NCBI GenBank assembly: GCA_036417435.1
Contig: CM070903.1
Span: 54,102,001-54,166,000, forward strand
Direction: 5' to 3'
Length of the DNA: 64,000 bases
DNA from: Inia geoffrensis
Taxonomy: Eukaryota; Chordata; Mammalia; Artiodactyla; Iniidae
This document shows, one piece after another, positions 49,754-61,579 of this stretch. Numbering within the stretch: position 1 is the stretch's first letter; every line of letters begins with the position of its first letter. The translations under genes and the position numbers were made by a program. Under the pieces are notes generated by a model, which worked only from the letters and a program-made list of their open reading frames with translations, was not told where the DNA came from and did no database searches.

Positions 49754-50435
49754 AATCTAACAAAAAGAATAAACAGTTCTGAAAAATAGGAAACTGTAGA
49801 CATTAACTTTTTACTAATGTTTGAATCAAATTATAGAATGCCTCCAGGGAATCATGCCTATAAGGTTTTCAACTTCATTTTCTGTAAAGTCAAGACATTC
49901 TTATTCTGAAATAATAAGAAACCTAAAGGATGTGGCTTGTTTTTAAATACATTTGCATGCTTTTGATGAGAGGTCTAGTTTTGGCAGACTAACCTGTGTA
50001 ATAAATTCCCCACAAGCAGTTGTGGATCTACTCTTACCAACCCAATAATAACTGCCTGGGAAGGATTAGATTACAATGGATTTTCAAAGAAAAAAAATGA
50101 ACATATTAATTTCCTCCTGGAATAGTCATTGAATACAAAGTTAGAACCAAGATATATTAGAAAATAAACTTAAGTAGAGCTGTTTCAGAATGTGCAGGTC
50201 AAAAGTAAATAGGGTAAAGGTGAGTGTAAATAGGACAGTAAACAGGATAAAGGAGGGTGAAGACAAATGCCTAACAGCAGTGTTAGCATTAAAGAATGGG
50301 ATGGATATGGCCTCTGAATTCACGGGGGAAGGTCCATGGGTGCTCAGAGAGTTAGGATTGAAGCAAGCATTCCCTTCCACTTTTTTTTTTTAATGGGCAG
50401 GAAGAGTTTCTACATTCCCACAATGAGAATTCTAT
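49754..50435. other. Unique DNA, no feature recognised
   Basis: No gene or repeat supported. A T run lies at about 50382-50391. Confidence 0.4.
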
Positions 50436-50439
50436 CTCT

Positions 50440-50945
50440 CTTAGGTTCCTTTTTTCTCTTAATTAAAGTAAAATTCACATAACATAAAATTAACCGTTTT
50501 ACAGTGAACAATTCAGTGGCATTTAGTACATTCATAATGTTCCACAACTTCATCTAGTTCCAAAACATTTTTATCACCTTAAAAGAAATCCCACATCATT
50601 AGGCAGTTCCCCATTTCTCCCTTTCCCCAGCACCTGGCAACCACCGATTTCTGTGTATCTCTATGGATTTTCCTATTCTGGATATTTCTTATAAATGGTA
50701 TCATGCAATATGTGACCTTTTGTGTCTGGCTTCTTTAACTTAGCATATGTTTTCTAGATCCAACAATGTTGTAGCCGTATTTCATTCCTCTTTATGGCTG
50801 AATACTATTTTATTGTACGTACATACAGTATCACAATTTGTTGATCCTTTCATCTTTTGATGGACATTTGGGCTGTTTTCACCTTTTGACTATTGTGAAC
50901 TATGCTGCTATGAACAGGCATGTGCATGTATTTCTTATATTTAAT
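50440..50945 (-). mobile_element. Old L1MB-like 3' end
   Basis: The reverse complement matches an older L1 3' end: 'aattcacataacataaaatt', 'caattcagtggcatttagta', 'cacctggcaaccaccgattt', 'ttttgtgtctggcttcttta' and 'gatggacatttgggctgttt', in this order. It is more diverged than the young L1s elsewhere in the window. Confidence 0.85.
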
Positions 50946-51130
50946 CATCATTTTTCATTCATTTACTCAATCATCATATACTTTTAAGATTCTAATTATG
51001 TGCTGGAATTTCTATTAGAACTCAGGTATAAAATGATGAATGAGACATGGTTCCCACCATGAAGGAATTCACTGTCTAGTGGTGGGGATGGCAATAAAAG
51101 CTGGCAAATTTCAACACCACTTGTTATCTC
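50946..51130 (-). mobile_element. L2 LINE 3' fragment
   Basis: 'cattcatttactcaatcatc', 'aattatgtgctgga' and 'gaaggaattcactgtctagt' read as the reverse complement of an L2 3' end. Confidence 0.55.
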
Positions 51131-52915
51131 TATAAATGGAAGATAAGTGATATCCTTCAGCAAGCTACAGGACAGAGAAAGGATTGTTTTGGGCTTACTT
51201 CCTATATACTCTTCCATTTTTATACCTGCCTGCTTTTACAGCCACTTTCACATAAACTCCATCAGAGTTTTCTTATCACTATAATATAGATGATGATCTA
51301 TTTCTTTCATTTTTGAGGAGAAAGATATATCAGTACCTTAGTATTTGACCTATATGCTAACTACTAGAAACTAAGGTGTTTCTTTTTCTGAAACAAGCAA
51401 AAGGATAATGGCAATAGGGGCTCTGAAGAGTAGTTTCAGTTAGGATGCCAACAAGAAGTAGAAGGTACTCTTGAAGACAATTTAATGAAGCAACTGCTTA
51501 CAGAGATGTGGGCACAATTAAGGTAATCAGAAAAGGAATGTGAGGTACCCAAGCACTAGCAAAACGAAAGGAAACTAACCACCTGCAGGGGGAAAGGGAG
51601 GAAAAGAAATTACCAGGACCTAGTGGGAATCACAGCCATGGGAGGACAGCATCCTAAAGGAGTTGTGTTAAAAAGATGTAGCCTCTGCTCAAACCACAGA
51701 GCTGATTCCTCTGATTCCTCTACCTCTCACTTTTGAACACTCCAATATCTTACTAGTGCATCCTACTGGTCAACTAATCAGGATCCAGAGATCAAGGGAG
51801 CTTGGAAGATGCTAAGGGCACCAGTAAGGCAGAGAGGGGTAGAAATGGATGGAGACAGGGAGGGGGTAGAAAAACAGAAACACACTGGTAGAGAATATGG
51901 AAGCCAATCCTGTCACTACTCAAAGCCATCTATGGTCTTGTTGCCAAGAGAAAGACACAAGTCTTCATTCAAGAAACTAGCCAAAAAAAGAATCTAGCCA
52001 AATTAGTTCCTGAGGAAAAGAGAATAAAGGTAGACTTGAGGAGTAAAGTGAGGGCATAACCATACAAACAACACTAAAGGCAGTGGCATGAAATTTAGAC
52101 AAAACTGGGGCAATTGCAAAGGATATGAGAGTCTAATAGTTCAGACCTAGTCAGAAATTGGGAGTGTGTGTGTCACAGTCTGTTGTATGTGACAGAGAAT
52201 GAAAAAACTTTCCCATAAATGCTATTAACATAGGGTGGTCAGGAGATCAAGAAGAGCTTTGTTGAACTAACATTGGGGTATCACTAGTGGAATCCTTCAA
52301 CTGACTAAGGGTGATTTCTTGGTGTGGAGGCCAATAACCTTCACCTTTGCAAGTCACCCTAAGTGGGAAGGAACATGTCAAGCTCACTGTTTATGTTCTC
52401 TGGGAGGAGGGTAGAAGTAGGGTAACCATTTTAGAGGACAGGATCACCCACAAGATAACCTGATAAAATTGGTTTCGGGGAAGTCTGTATAGGAGTTTAG
52501 AGCAGACCCGGGGCTATTTTTAATATTTCTAATATATTCATGTGTATGTGCACTATTCTAGTAAAAAGAAAGTGTAGTTATCTTAATTTCAATTTGTATC
52601 TTTCCGGTTTCTCAACCCAAGTTCCTCTCTTCTCTGTAATTCTCCCTCCCTCCCTAATAAACAAATTAGCAGTATGTCTCTCATCATGCTCTTGATTCTT
52701 GGCATTGGGATGTCCAGAGGAAGGATAGAAGGATGTAAAGGCCTTGCAGACAAGGGTCTTTGGAAGGCATGTAATCCAGCTCACCATCTCAGGAAGTAAT
52801 ATTTTCTATGTCCTCCTTCAACATTGGATACTCAGCTTGTTTAAAAGTTTCTTATAGTGGAACATTCACCATCTACTGTGGCAAACTCTCGAATAGCTTT
52901 GGTGTTTTTTATGCA
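51131..52915. other. Unique DNA, possible undetected old repeat
   Basis: No exon supported. The purine-rich stretch at 51540-51900 could be an old repeat, but I could not name a family. Confidence 0.35.
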
Positions 52916-52919
52916 ATTC

Positions 52920-53371
52920 CTAACTTTTCTTTTTAGGTATAGTTGATTTACAATATTATATAAATTACAGGTGAACTACATAGTGATTCACGATTTTAAA
53001 GGTTATACTCCATTTATAATTATTATAAAATATTGGCTATATTTCCTGGTTTATACAATATCATTGTAGCTTATTAATTTTATACGAGTAGTCCGTAAGT
53101 CTTAATCTCCTACTCCTATCATGCACCTCCTTCCTCCCTCTCCTCACTGGTAACCACAAATTTTTTCTCAATATCTGTGAGTCTGTTTCTGTTTTATTAT
53201 ATTCATTTGTTTTATTTTGGAGATTACACATACAAATGATAACATACAGTATTTGTATTCATGCATCTGACTTATTTCACTAAGCATAATACCATCCAGG
53301 TCCATCCATGTTGTTGCAAATAACAAAATTTCATTCTTCTTTTATGTCCGAGTAGTTTTCCATATATACTT

Positions 53372-53406
<35 letters not shown>

Positions 53407-53930
53407 CTCCAAAATCTTCTTTATCCATTCATCTGTTGATGGACACTTAGGTTGATTCCATATCTTGGCAATTGTAAATAGCGCTGCTATGAACATTAGG
53501 GTGCATGTATCTTTTCGAATTAGTGTTTATGTTTTCTTTGGATATATACTTAGGAGTGAAATTGCTCAATGATATGATGGTTCTATTTTTAGTTTTTTGA
53601 GGAATTTTCATACTGTTTTTCACAGTGGCTGCACCAATTTACATTCCCACAACAGTGTACAAGTGTTTCCTTTTCTCCACATTCTTGCCCACATTTATTA
53701 TTTGTGGTCTTTTTGATGATAGGCATTCTGATAGGTGTGAGATGATATCTCACTGTGGTCTTGATTTGCATTTCTCTGATGATTACCAATTTTGAGTGTC
53801 TCCATATACTTGCTGGCCATCTGCTTCTATTCTTTGGAAGAATGTCTATTCAGGTCTTCTGCCCATTTTTAATGGGGTTGTTTGTTTTTTGATCGTGAAT
53901 TATATGAGCTGTTTATACATTTTGCATAAA
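52920..53930 (-). mobile_element. L1 LINE 3' kilobase, older copy
   Basis: A minus-strand L1 3' UTR and C-terminal ORF2, more diverged than the L1 at 22530. Blocks include 'atggacacttaggttgattc', 'tgcaccaatttacattccca' and 'tctcactgtggtcttgattt'. An inserted or expanded (AC)n microsatellite lies at 53374-53404. The 5' side stops at 53930, where a plus-strand L1 begins. Confidence 0.88.
53374..53404. repeat. (AC)n microsatellite
   Basis: A pure AC run of about 31 bases inside the minus-strand L1. Confidence 0.95.
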
Positions 53931-54210
53931 TATGCACACACAAAAAGGGAAAGGAATCCAAACATAACATTAAAGATAATCATCAAATCACAAAGGACAA
54001 TTATAAAAGAATAAGGAACAACAAAGAACTACAAAAACAATCCTCAAATAATTAACAAAATGGAGTATGTACCTATCAATAATTACTTTAAATGTAAATG
54101 GACTAAATGCTCCAATCAAAAGAGACTGAGTGGCTTAATGGACACAAAAGCAAGACCCATATACATGCTGCCTATAAGAGACTCACTTCAAATCTAAAGA
54201 TACACACAGA

Positions 54211-54591
54211 ATGAAATTGAGGGGATGGGAAAATGTATTCCATGTAAATGAAAATCAAAAGAAAGCTGGGATAGCAATACTTATATCAGACAAAATAGAA
54301 TTGAAAACAAAGACTGTAACAGACAAACAAGAGCATTACATAATGATCAAGCAATCATTCCAAGAAGAAGATATAACAATTGTAAACATGTATGTATCCA
54401 ACATAGGAGCACCCAAATACATAAAGCAAATATTAGCAGACATAAAGGGAGAAATTGACAGTAACACAATGCTAGTGGTGGACTTTAACACCCCACTTAC
54501 ATCAACAGACAGATCATCCAGACGGAAAGTCAATACAAAAACGCTGGCCTTAAATGACAAGTTAGAGCAGATGGACTTAACAGATATATAG
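54211..54591 (+). pseudogene. L1 ORF2p endonuclease fragment
   Basis: This 126-codon piece covers the middle of the L1 endonuclease: GWENVFHVNENQKKAGIAIL, then QEEDITIVNMYVSNIGAPKY, then VVDFNTPL, where the family's GDFNTP keeps its aspartate but the glycine is changed. The codons before it, which hold the catalytic ETHF glutamate, are out of frame or broken at about 54120-54190. The piece ends at a stop (54589-54591) before the terminal SDHN motif, which is degraded further on. It is non-functional. Confidence 0.85.
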
Positions 54592-54871
54592 AGAACATTC
54601 CACCCAAAAGCATAATTCACATTCTTTTCAAGTGCTCCTGAAACATTCCCCAGGACAGATTACATGATATGTCACAAAGGAAGCCTTGGTAAATTTAGGA
54701 AAACTGAAATCATATCAAGTATTTTTTCCAACCACAACACTATGAGACTGGAAATCAACTACAAGGAAAAAACTGCAGAAAACACAAACACATGGATGCT
54801 GAACAATATGTTACTGAACAACCAATGGATCACCTAAGAAATCAAAGAAGAATTCAGAAAGTACCTGGAAA

Positions 54872-55650
54872 GGCCACCATTAAAGAGTCTACAAATAACA
54901 AATGCTGGAGAGGGTGTGGAAAAAAGTGAACCCTCCTACACTGTTGGTGAGAATATAAATTGGTGCAGCCACTATGGAAAGCAGTATGGAGGTTCTTTAA
55001 AAAACGAAAAACAGACTTGCCATATTATCCAGCAAATCCAGTCCTGGGCATATATCTGGAGAAAAATGTAATTTGAGAAAATACATGCACCTCAATGTTC
55101 ATAGCAACATTATCAACAATAGCCAAGACATGGAAGCAACCTACATGTCCATAAACAGATGAATGGATAAAGAAAATGTGGTACATATATACAATGGAGT
55201 ACTACTCAGCCATAGAAAAGAATGAAATAATGCCATGTGCAGCAATGTGGATGGACCTAGATACTATCATACTAAGTGAAGTAAGTTGGAAAGAGAAAGA
55301 TAAATATTATATGATATCACTTATATGTGGAATATAAAATACGATACAAATGAACTTATTTATAAATTAGAAAAAGACTCACGCACATAGAAAAGAAATT
55401 TATTGTTACAAAAGGGGAAAGGGGTTAGGTGAGGGACAAATTAGGAGTATGGAATTAGCAGATACAGAGTACTATATATAAAATAGGTAAACAACAAGGT
55501 CCTATATATAGCCCAGGGAACTATATTCAATATCCTATAATAATCCATAATAGAAAAGAATATGGAAAATACAACTGAATTACTTTATTGTATATCAGAA
55601 ACAAACACAATATTGTAAATCAACTATACTTCAATAAAAAAAAAATTTTT
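54872..55650 (+). mobile_element. L1 3' end nested in another L1, with TSD
   Basis: A 5'-truncated L1 of 779 bp that begins in late ORF2 ('gccaccattaaagagtctac') and ends in a short A tail followed by TTTTT. The host-L1 text aagtacctg(g)aaa (54859-54871) recurs as aagtacctgaaga (55651-55663), a 9-13-bp target duplication. The host L1 reading resumes at once, so the nesting is clear. Confidence 0.9.
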
Positions 55651-56849
55651 AAGTACCTGAAGACAAATGAAAACAAAAACACACCTATCCAAAATCTATG
55701 GGATGCAGCAAAAGCAGTTCTAAGAGGGAAGCTTACAGAAAACAAAAAAAATCTCAAATAAACAACCTAAGCTTACACCTAAAGGATCAAACAAAACCCC
55801 TTAGTATAAGGAAAGAAATAACAAAGTTCAGAGCAGAAATAAATGAAATAGAGACTAAAAATCAACAGGAATAACCAATGAAACTAAGGGCTGGTTCACT
55901 GAAAAGATAAAATTGATAGACCTCTAGCCAGAGTCATCAAGAAAAATAAGACCCAAATCAATAAAATCAGAAATTGAAAAGGAGAAGTTATAACTGACAC
56001 CACAGAAATACAAAGGATCATAAGAGATTACTACAAAAAGCTATACACTGATAAAATGGACAACCTAGAAGAAATGGACAAATTCCTAGAAACGTAGAAT
56101 CTCTCAAGACAAAAGCAGGAAGGAACAGAAAATACAAATAGAATAATTACTAGTAATGAAATTGAATCAGTAATGAAAAAAAATCCCAACAAACAAAATT
56201 CCAGGCCCAGTTGGTTTCAGAGGTTAATTCTACGAAACATGCGAAGAATAAAAGCCATATGTTCATCTCAATAGATGCAGAAAAAACTTTTGACAAAATT
56301 CGACACCAATTTATGATAAAAACTCTCCAGAGTGTGGGTATGGAGGGAACATACCTCAACATAATATAGGCCATATATGATAAGCCCACAGATAACATCA
56401 TATTCAACAGTGAAAAGTTGAAAGCATTTCCTCTAAGATCAGGTACAAGATAAGAATGCCCACTCTCCCCACTTTTACCCAACATAGTACTGGAAGTCCT
56501 AGCAACAGCAATCAGAGAAAAGTAAATAAAAGGAAACCAAACTGGAAAGGAAGAACTAAAACTCTCTGTTTGCAGATGGCATGATATTCTACATATCCTA
56601 AAAATGCCACCAAAAAAACTATTAGGGCTCATCAATGAATTTGGTAAAGTTGCAGGATACAAAATTAATATACAGAAATCTGTTGCATTTACATACACTA
56701 ACAACAAAATAGTGGAAAGAGAAATTAAGGAAATAATCCCATTTACCATTGCATCACAAAGAATAAAATACCTAGGAATAAATCTAACTAAGGAGGTAGA
56801 AGACTTGTACTCAGAAATCTATTACATGATGAAAGATACTGGAGGATGA
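55651..56849 (+). pseudogene. L1 ORF2p reverse transcriptase remnant with mutated FADD
   Basis: The reverse transcriptase part of the host L1, in several frames. The palm motif at 56569-56580 reads FADG instead of FADD: the second metal-binding aspartate is changed, in addition to stops and an internal deletion near 56250. An 81-codon piece (56604-56849) keeps [18 protein letters not shown] and the [14 protein letters not shown] block. Confidence 0.8.
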
Positions 56850-57664
56850 CTCTAACAGATGAAAAGATATACTATAGTCTTGGATTGGAAGAATTAATAT
56901 TGTTAAAATGACCATACTACCCAAGACAATCTACAGATTCAATGCAACCTACAGATTCCTGGTATCTACAAAATACCAAGAGCATTTTTTACACAACTAG
57001 AACAAAAAAAAATTAAATTTGTATGGAAACACAAAAGACCCTAAATAGTCAAAACAATCTTGAGAAAAAACAGAGCAGGAGTATCATGTGCTCTGACTTC
57101 AGCCTATACTATAAAGCTACAGTAATCAAAACAGTCTTGATTTTTCTGCCAAAACAAGCACAAAAACTGTTTTGTGTCAAAAACTGGCACAAAAACAGAT
57201 ACATAGATCAATGGAACAGAAAAGAGAACACAGAAATAGTCCTACACACATATGGTCAATTAATCTATGCAAAGGAGGCAAGAATATACAATGGAGAAAA
57301 GACAATCTCTTCAATGAATGGTGTTGGGAAAACTGGACAGCTACACGTAAAAGAATGAAATTAGAACATTTCAGTTCACATTTCGCATCATTCACAGAGA
57401 TAAACTCAAAATGCACTAAAGACCCAAATGTAAGACCAGAAACCATAAAACTCCTAGAAGAAAACATAAACAGGACACTCTGACATAAATTATAGCAATA
57501 TTGTTTGGGATCTGTCTCCTAAGGCAAAAGAAACAAAAGCAAAAATAAACAAATGGGACTTAATTAAGTTTAAAAGCTTTTCACAGCAAAGGAGACCATA
57601 TACAAAAGAAAAAGACAACCTACTGAATGGGAGAAAATATTTGCAAATGATATGATCATCATGC

Positions 57665-58036
57665 TGTATAAATATAAATTAAGTCCATCTGGTCTAAGGT
57701 GTCATTTAAGGCCTGTGTTTCTTATTGATTTTCTGTCTGGATGATCTGTCCATTGATGAAAGTGAGGTGTTAAAGTCCCCCACTATTAGTGTGTTACTGT
57801 CGATTTCTCCTTTTATGCTTGTTAGTATTTGCCTTATAAATTGAAGTACTCCTATGTAGGGTGCATATATATTTACAATTGTTATATCTTCTTCTTGGAT
57901 TGATCCATTGATCATTATGTAGTGTCCTTCTTTGTCTCTTGTAACAGTCTACTTTAAAGCCTCTTTTGTCTGACATGAATATTGCTATTTCAGCTTTCTT
58001 TTGATTTCTATTTGCATGAAATACATTTTTCCATGT
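57665..58036 (-). mobile_element. Inverted L1 endonuclease segment (twin priming)
   Basis: This is a minus-strand piece of the L1 endonuclease region. Reading on the minus strand from 58036 it begins near the [13 protein letters not shown] block and runs to the 'gatggacttaatt' block at 57665. It abuts the sense L1 that starts at 58036, and its truncated 5' edge lies at the junction, the geometry expected of L1 5' inversion. Open minus-strand frames at 57706-58090 are fragments only. Confidence 0.8.
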
Positions 58037-58634
58037 GATTAAAAAACTTCCAACAAACAAAAGTCCAGGACCAGATGGCTTCACAGGCAAATTCTGTCAA
58101 ACATTTAGAGAAGAGTTAACACCTACACTTCTGAAACTATTCCCAAAAAAATATCAGAGGAAGGAACATTCCTAAACTTATTCTATGAGGCTACCATCAC
58201 CCTGATACCAAAAGCAGAGAAAGATACAATACACACAGAAAAATCACAGGCCAATATCATTGATGAACATAGATGCAAACATCCTCAACAAAATACTAGC
58301 AAACTGAATCCAACAATACATTAAAAGGATCATAAAACTGAGCAAGTGGGAATTATCCCAGGGATGCAAGGATCTTTCAGTATCTGCAAATCAGTCAGTA
58401 CGATACACCACATCAACAAATTGAAAAATTAGAAACCATATGATCATCTCAAAAGATGCAGAAAAAGCGTCTGACAAAATTCAACACCCATTTATGATAA
58501 AAACTCTCCAGAAAGTGGGAATAGAGGAACATACCTCAACATAATAAAGGCCATATATGACAAACCTACAGCTAACATCATACTCAATGGTGAAAAGGTG
58601 AAAGCATTTCCTCTCAGATCAGGAAAAAACAACA

Positions 58635-59054
58635 ATGTCCACTCTCAGCACTCTTACTCAACATAGTTTTGGTAGTCCTAGCCACAGCAATCAGAGACAA
58701 AAAAGAAATAAAGGGAATCCAAACTGGAAAGACGTAAAATTGTCACTGTTTGCAGATGACATGATACTATACATAGAAAATCCTAAAGATGCTACCAGAA
58801 AATTACTAGAGCTCCTCAATGAATTTGGTAAAGTTGCAGGATACAAAATTAATATACAGAAATCTGTTGCATTTCTATACACTAACAACAAGAGATCAGA
58901 AAGAGAAATTAAAGAAACAATCCCATTTACCATTGCATCAAAAAGAGTAAAATACATAGGAATAAACCCACCTAAGGAGGCAAAAGACCTGTACTCCAAA
59001 AACTGTAAGATGCTGATGAAAGAAATCAAAAATGACACAAACATGGGAAGATAG
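58635..59054 (+). pseudogene. L1 ORF2p reverse transcriptase palm fragment
   Basis: This 139-codon open piece of the reverse transcriptase carries [12 protein letters not shown], with FADD at 58749-58760 intact. The [18 protein letters not shown] block follows, and then [18 protein letters not shown], leading into the thumb. Upstream, motifs such as the [13 protein letters not shown] block are degraded (58620-58640). Downstream stops break the C-terminal domain, of which a recognisable piece (60274-60522) keeps [11 protein letters not shown]. It is not functional. Confidence 0.85.
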
Positions 59055-60047
59055 ATGGAAAGATATACCATGTTCCTGGATTGGAAGAATCAATATTGTC
59101 AAAATGACTATACTGCCCAAGGCAATCTGCAGATTCAATGCAATCCCTATCAAATTATCAATGGCATTTTCCACAGAACTAGAACAAAAAAATCTTAAAC
59201 TCTGTATGGAGACACAGAAGACCCCAAATAGCCAAAGCAATCCTGAGAAAGAAAAACAGAGGTGGAGGAATCAGGCTCCCTGACTTCAGACTATACTACA
59301 AAGCTACAGTCATCAAAACAGTATGGTACTGGCACAAAAACAGAAATGTAGATCAATGGAACAGGATACAAAGCCCAGAAATAAACCCATGCACCTATGG
59401 TCAATTAATCTACAACAAAGGAGGCAAGAAAATACAATGGAGAAAAGACAGTCTCTTCAATAAATGGTGCTGGGAAAACTGGACAGCTACACATAAAAAA
59501 AATGAAATTAGAATATTCTCTAACACCACACAGAAAAATAAACTCAAAATGGATTAGAGAACTAACTGTAAGACAAGATACTATAAAACTCTTAGAGGAA
59601 AAGACAAGCAGAACATCCTTTGACATAAGTCACAGCAATATCTTTTTTTGATCCGTCTCATAGAGTAAGGGATATAAAAACAAAAATAAACAAACGGGAC
59701 CTAATCAAACTCAAAGGCTTTTGCACAGCAAAGGAGACCATAAACAAAAAGAAAAGACAACCCACAGGATGGGAGAAAATATTTGCAAACAATGTGACCG
59801 ACATGAGCTTAATCTTCAAAATTTACAAACAGCTCATGCAGGTCAATATAAAAAAAAGCAAACAACCCAATCAGAAAACGGGCAGAAGATCTAATGAGAC
59901 ATTTCTCCAAAGGGGACATACAGTTGGCCAAGAGGCACATGAAAAGATGCTCAACATTGTTAATTATTAGAGAAAAGCAAATCAAAACTACAGTGAGATA
60001 TCACCTCACACCAGTCAGAATGGCCATCATCAAAAAGTATACAAACA

Positions 60048-60253
60048 GGGGCTTCCCTGGTGGCACAGTGACTGAGAGCCCGCTTGCTGATGCAGGGAAC
60101 GTGGGTTCGTGCCCCAGTTCGGGAGGATCCCACATGCCGCGGAGCGGCTCAGCCCATGAGCCATGGCCGCTGAGCCTGTGCATCCAGAGCCTGTGCTCCA
60201 TGGCGGGGGGGGGGGCCACAGCAGTGAGAGGCCCATGTACCACACACACACAA
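60048..60253 (+). mobile_element. CHR-type SINE inside L1, with TSD and G run
   Basis: A short-form CHR SINE with the head GGGCTTCCCTGGTGGCACAG. A perfect 16-bp target duplication, aaaaagtatacaaaca, lies at 60032-60047 and 60254-60269. The A/C-rich tail includes (CA)n. An expanded G run (about 60204-60215) replaces the usual CAACGGGAGAGG block. It is younger than the L1 at 58036-61058. Confidence 0.95.
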
Positions 60254-61329
60254 AAAAAGTATACAAACAATAAATGCTGGAGAGAGTGTGGAGAAAAGGG
60301 AAGCCTCCTACGCCGCTGGTGGGATGTAAATTGGTGCAGCCACTATGGAGAACAGTATGGAGGTTCCTTAAGAAACTAAAAATAGAGCTACCATATGATC
60401 CAGCAATCTCACTCCTGAGCATGTATACCCAGAGAAAACATGGTTTGAAACATGCACCTCAATGTTCATTGCAGCACCGTTTACAACAGCCAAGACATGG
60501 AAGCAACCTCAATGTCCATTGACAGAGGTATGGATAAAGATGTGTCATATATATATACAATGGAATATTACTCAGCCATTAAAAAGAATGAAATAACGCC
60601 TTTTGCAGCAATATGGTTGGACTTGGGGATTATCATACTAAGTGAAGTAAGTCAGACAGAGAAAGACAAACAGCATATGATATCGTTTATAGGTGAAATC
60701 TAAAAAAAAAAAGAAATACAAATGAACTTATTTACAAAACAGAAAGAGACTCACAGGCTTAGAGAACAAATTTATGGTTACCAAGGGGGAAGGGTGGGAG
60801 GAGGGACAGACTGGGAGTTTGGGATTGACATGTGCACACTGCTATATTTAAAATAGGTAAACAAAAAAGACCTCCTGTGTATCACAGGGAGCTCTGCCCC
60901 ATACTCTATAATAACCTAAATGGGAAAATAATTTGAAAAAGAATAGATACAGGTATATGTGTAACTGAATCACTTTGCTGTATATTTGAAACTAACACCA
61001 CATTGTTAACTCTATTCCAATATAAAATAAGAATTAAAAAATAAATAAAATAAAAATGAAGCCCTGACAACTCATTTTACTTTCTTTAGCCTCAGATTTA
61101 AGACAAAATAATGAGGTTTGGTTATATGAGCCCTAAGACCTTCTTCAGCTCTAATATTCCATATTTTATGTTCCAAAGTAAATAACACGAACCCTTAGTA
61201 TTTTACATTTCCTCCAACTGAAAACTTTCTTAACAGTGATGAAATAAAATTCATTTTGTTTTCCCTTTACATCAGTTTTCACAGTTAGCAATTATAAATT
61301 TTGTAATTGTTTAATTAACGTCTTTCTAT

Positions 61330-61447
61330 TTCACTGTTTTGTAACAGTCAGAAGGGCAAAGAGCATGTCTATTTTATTTATCATTCATCCACAGCACATA
61401 CCACCATGCCTGGCATGTAGAAAGTACCCTAAAAACATTCACATAAA
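61330..61447 (+). mobile_element. L2 LINE 3' terminus
   Basis: 'gcaaagagcatgtctatttt', then 'atgcctggcatgtagaaagt', then 'ctaaaaacattcacataaaa' matches an L2 3' end in sense orientation. Confidence 0.65.
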
Positions 61448-61475
61448 ATGGATAAATCAACAAATGAATGGTTGA

Positions 61476-61579
61476 AACAGACTCCCTTCTTTCTGTTGAA
61501 AGAAAGATCCTTGGATATAGAAGAAGTAGGCTGGGTTCCAAACACCCAACTTGTCTCCATTCCTGGGGTACAAAGGTCT
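61476..61579 (+). repeat. 104-bp inverted duplication, arm A
   Basis: This stretch is the reverse complement of 63172-63275 at 100 of 104 positions, with no gaps. It is not part of any repeat family I recognise, and the flanking DNA of the two arms is unrelated. It follows the L2 scrap at 61330-61447. Confidence 0.97.

Larger units (their letters stand above)
53940..57664 (+). mobile_element. L1 LINE with nested L1 and internal deletion
   Basis: The plus-strand L1 starts in the ORF1-ORF2 spacer (about 53940) and runs through the endonuclease region to 54871. A second L1 3' end (54872-55650) interrupts it, and it resumes at 55651. Near 56250 it jumps within the reverse transcriptase region ('aaacatgcgaagaataaaag'), an internal deletion. 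It then runs to 57664 in the C-terminal part of ORF2, where an inverted L1 segment begins. Its own 3' UTR is absent. Confidence 0.85.
58036..61058 (+). mobile_element. L1 LINE, reverse transcriptase to poly-A, 3.0 kb
   Basis: The sense L1 begins at 'gtgattaaaaaacttccaac' in the reverse transcriptase N-terminal block and continues through ORF2 and the 3' UTR to an A-rich tail (about 61030-61058). A CHR SINE interrupts it at 60048-60253. Together with the inverted segment to its left it is best read as one insertion. A target duplication could not be fixed because the right side is A-rich. Confidence 0.88.

Noticed and set aside
56150..56749. 199-codon antisense open frame
   Set aside because: It is the shadow of L1 ORF2 on the opposite strand. 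Similar antisense frames occur at 29437-29925 and 58691-59071.
52920..57664. One twin-primed L1 spanning the minus and plus pieces
   Set aside because: The minus piece here is the L1 3' end. Twin priming inverts the 5' part, so these are two separate insertions.
2113..60253. CRISPR array or phage-like repeated units
   Set aside because: The repeated units are dispersed SINEs in both orientations at irregular distances in a mammalian genome.
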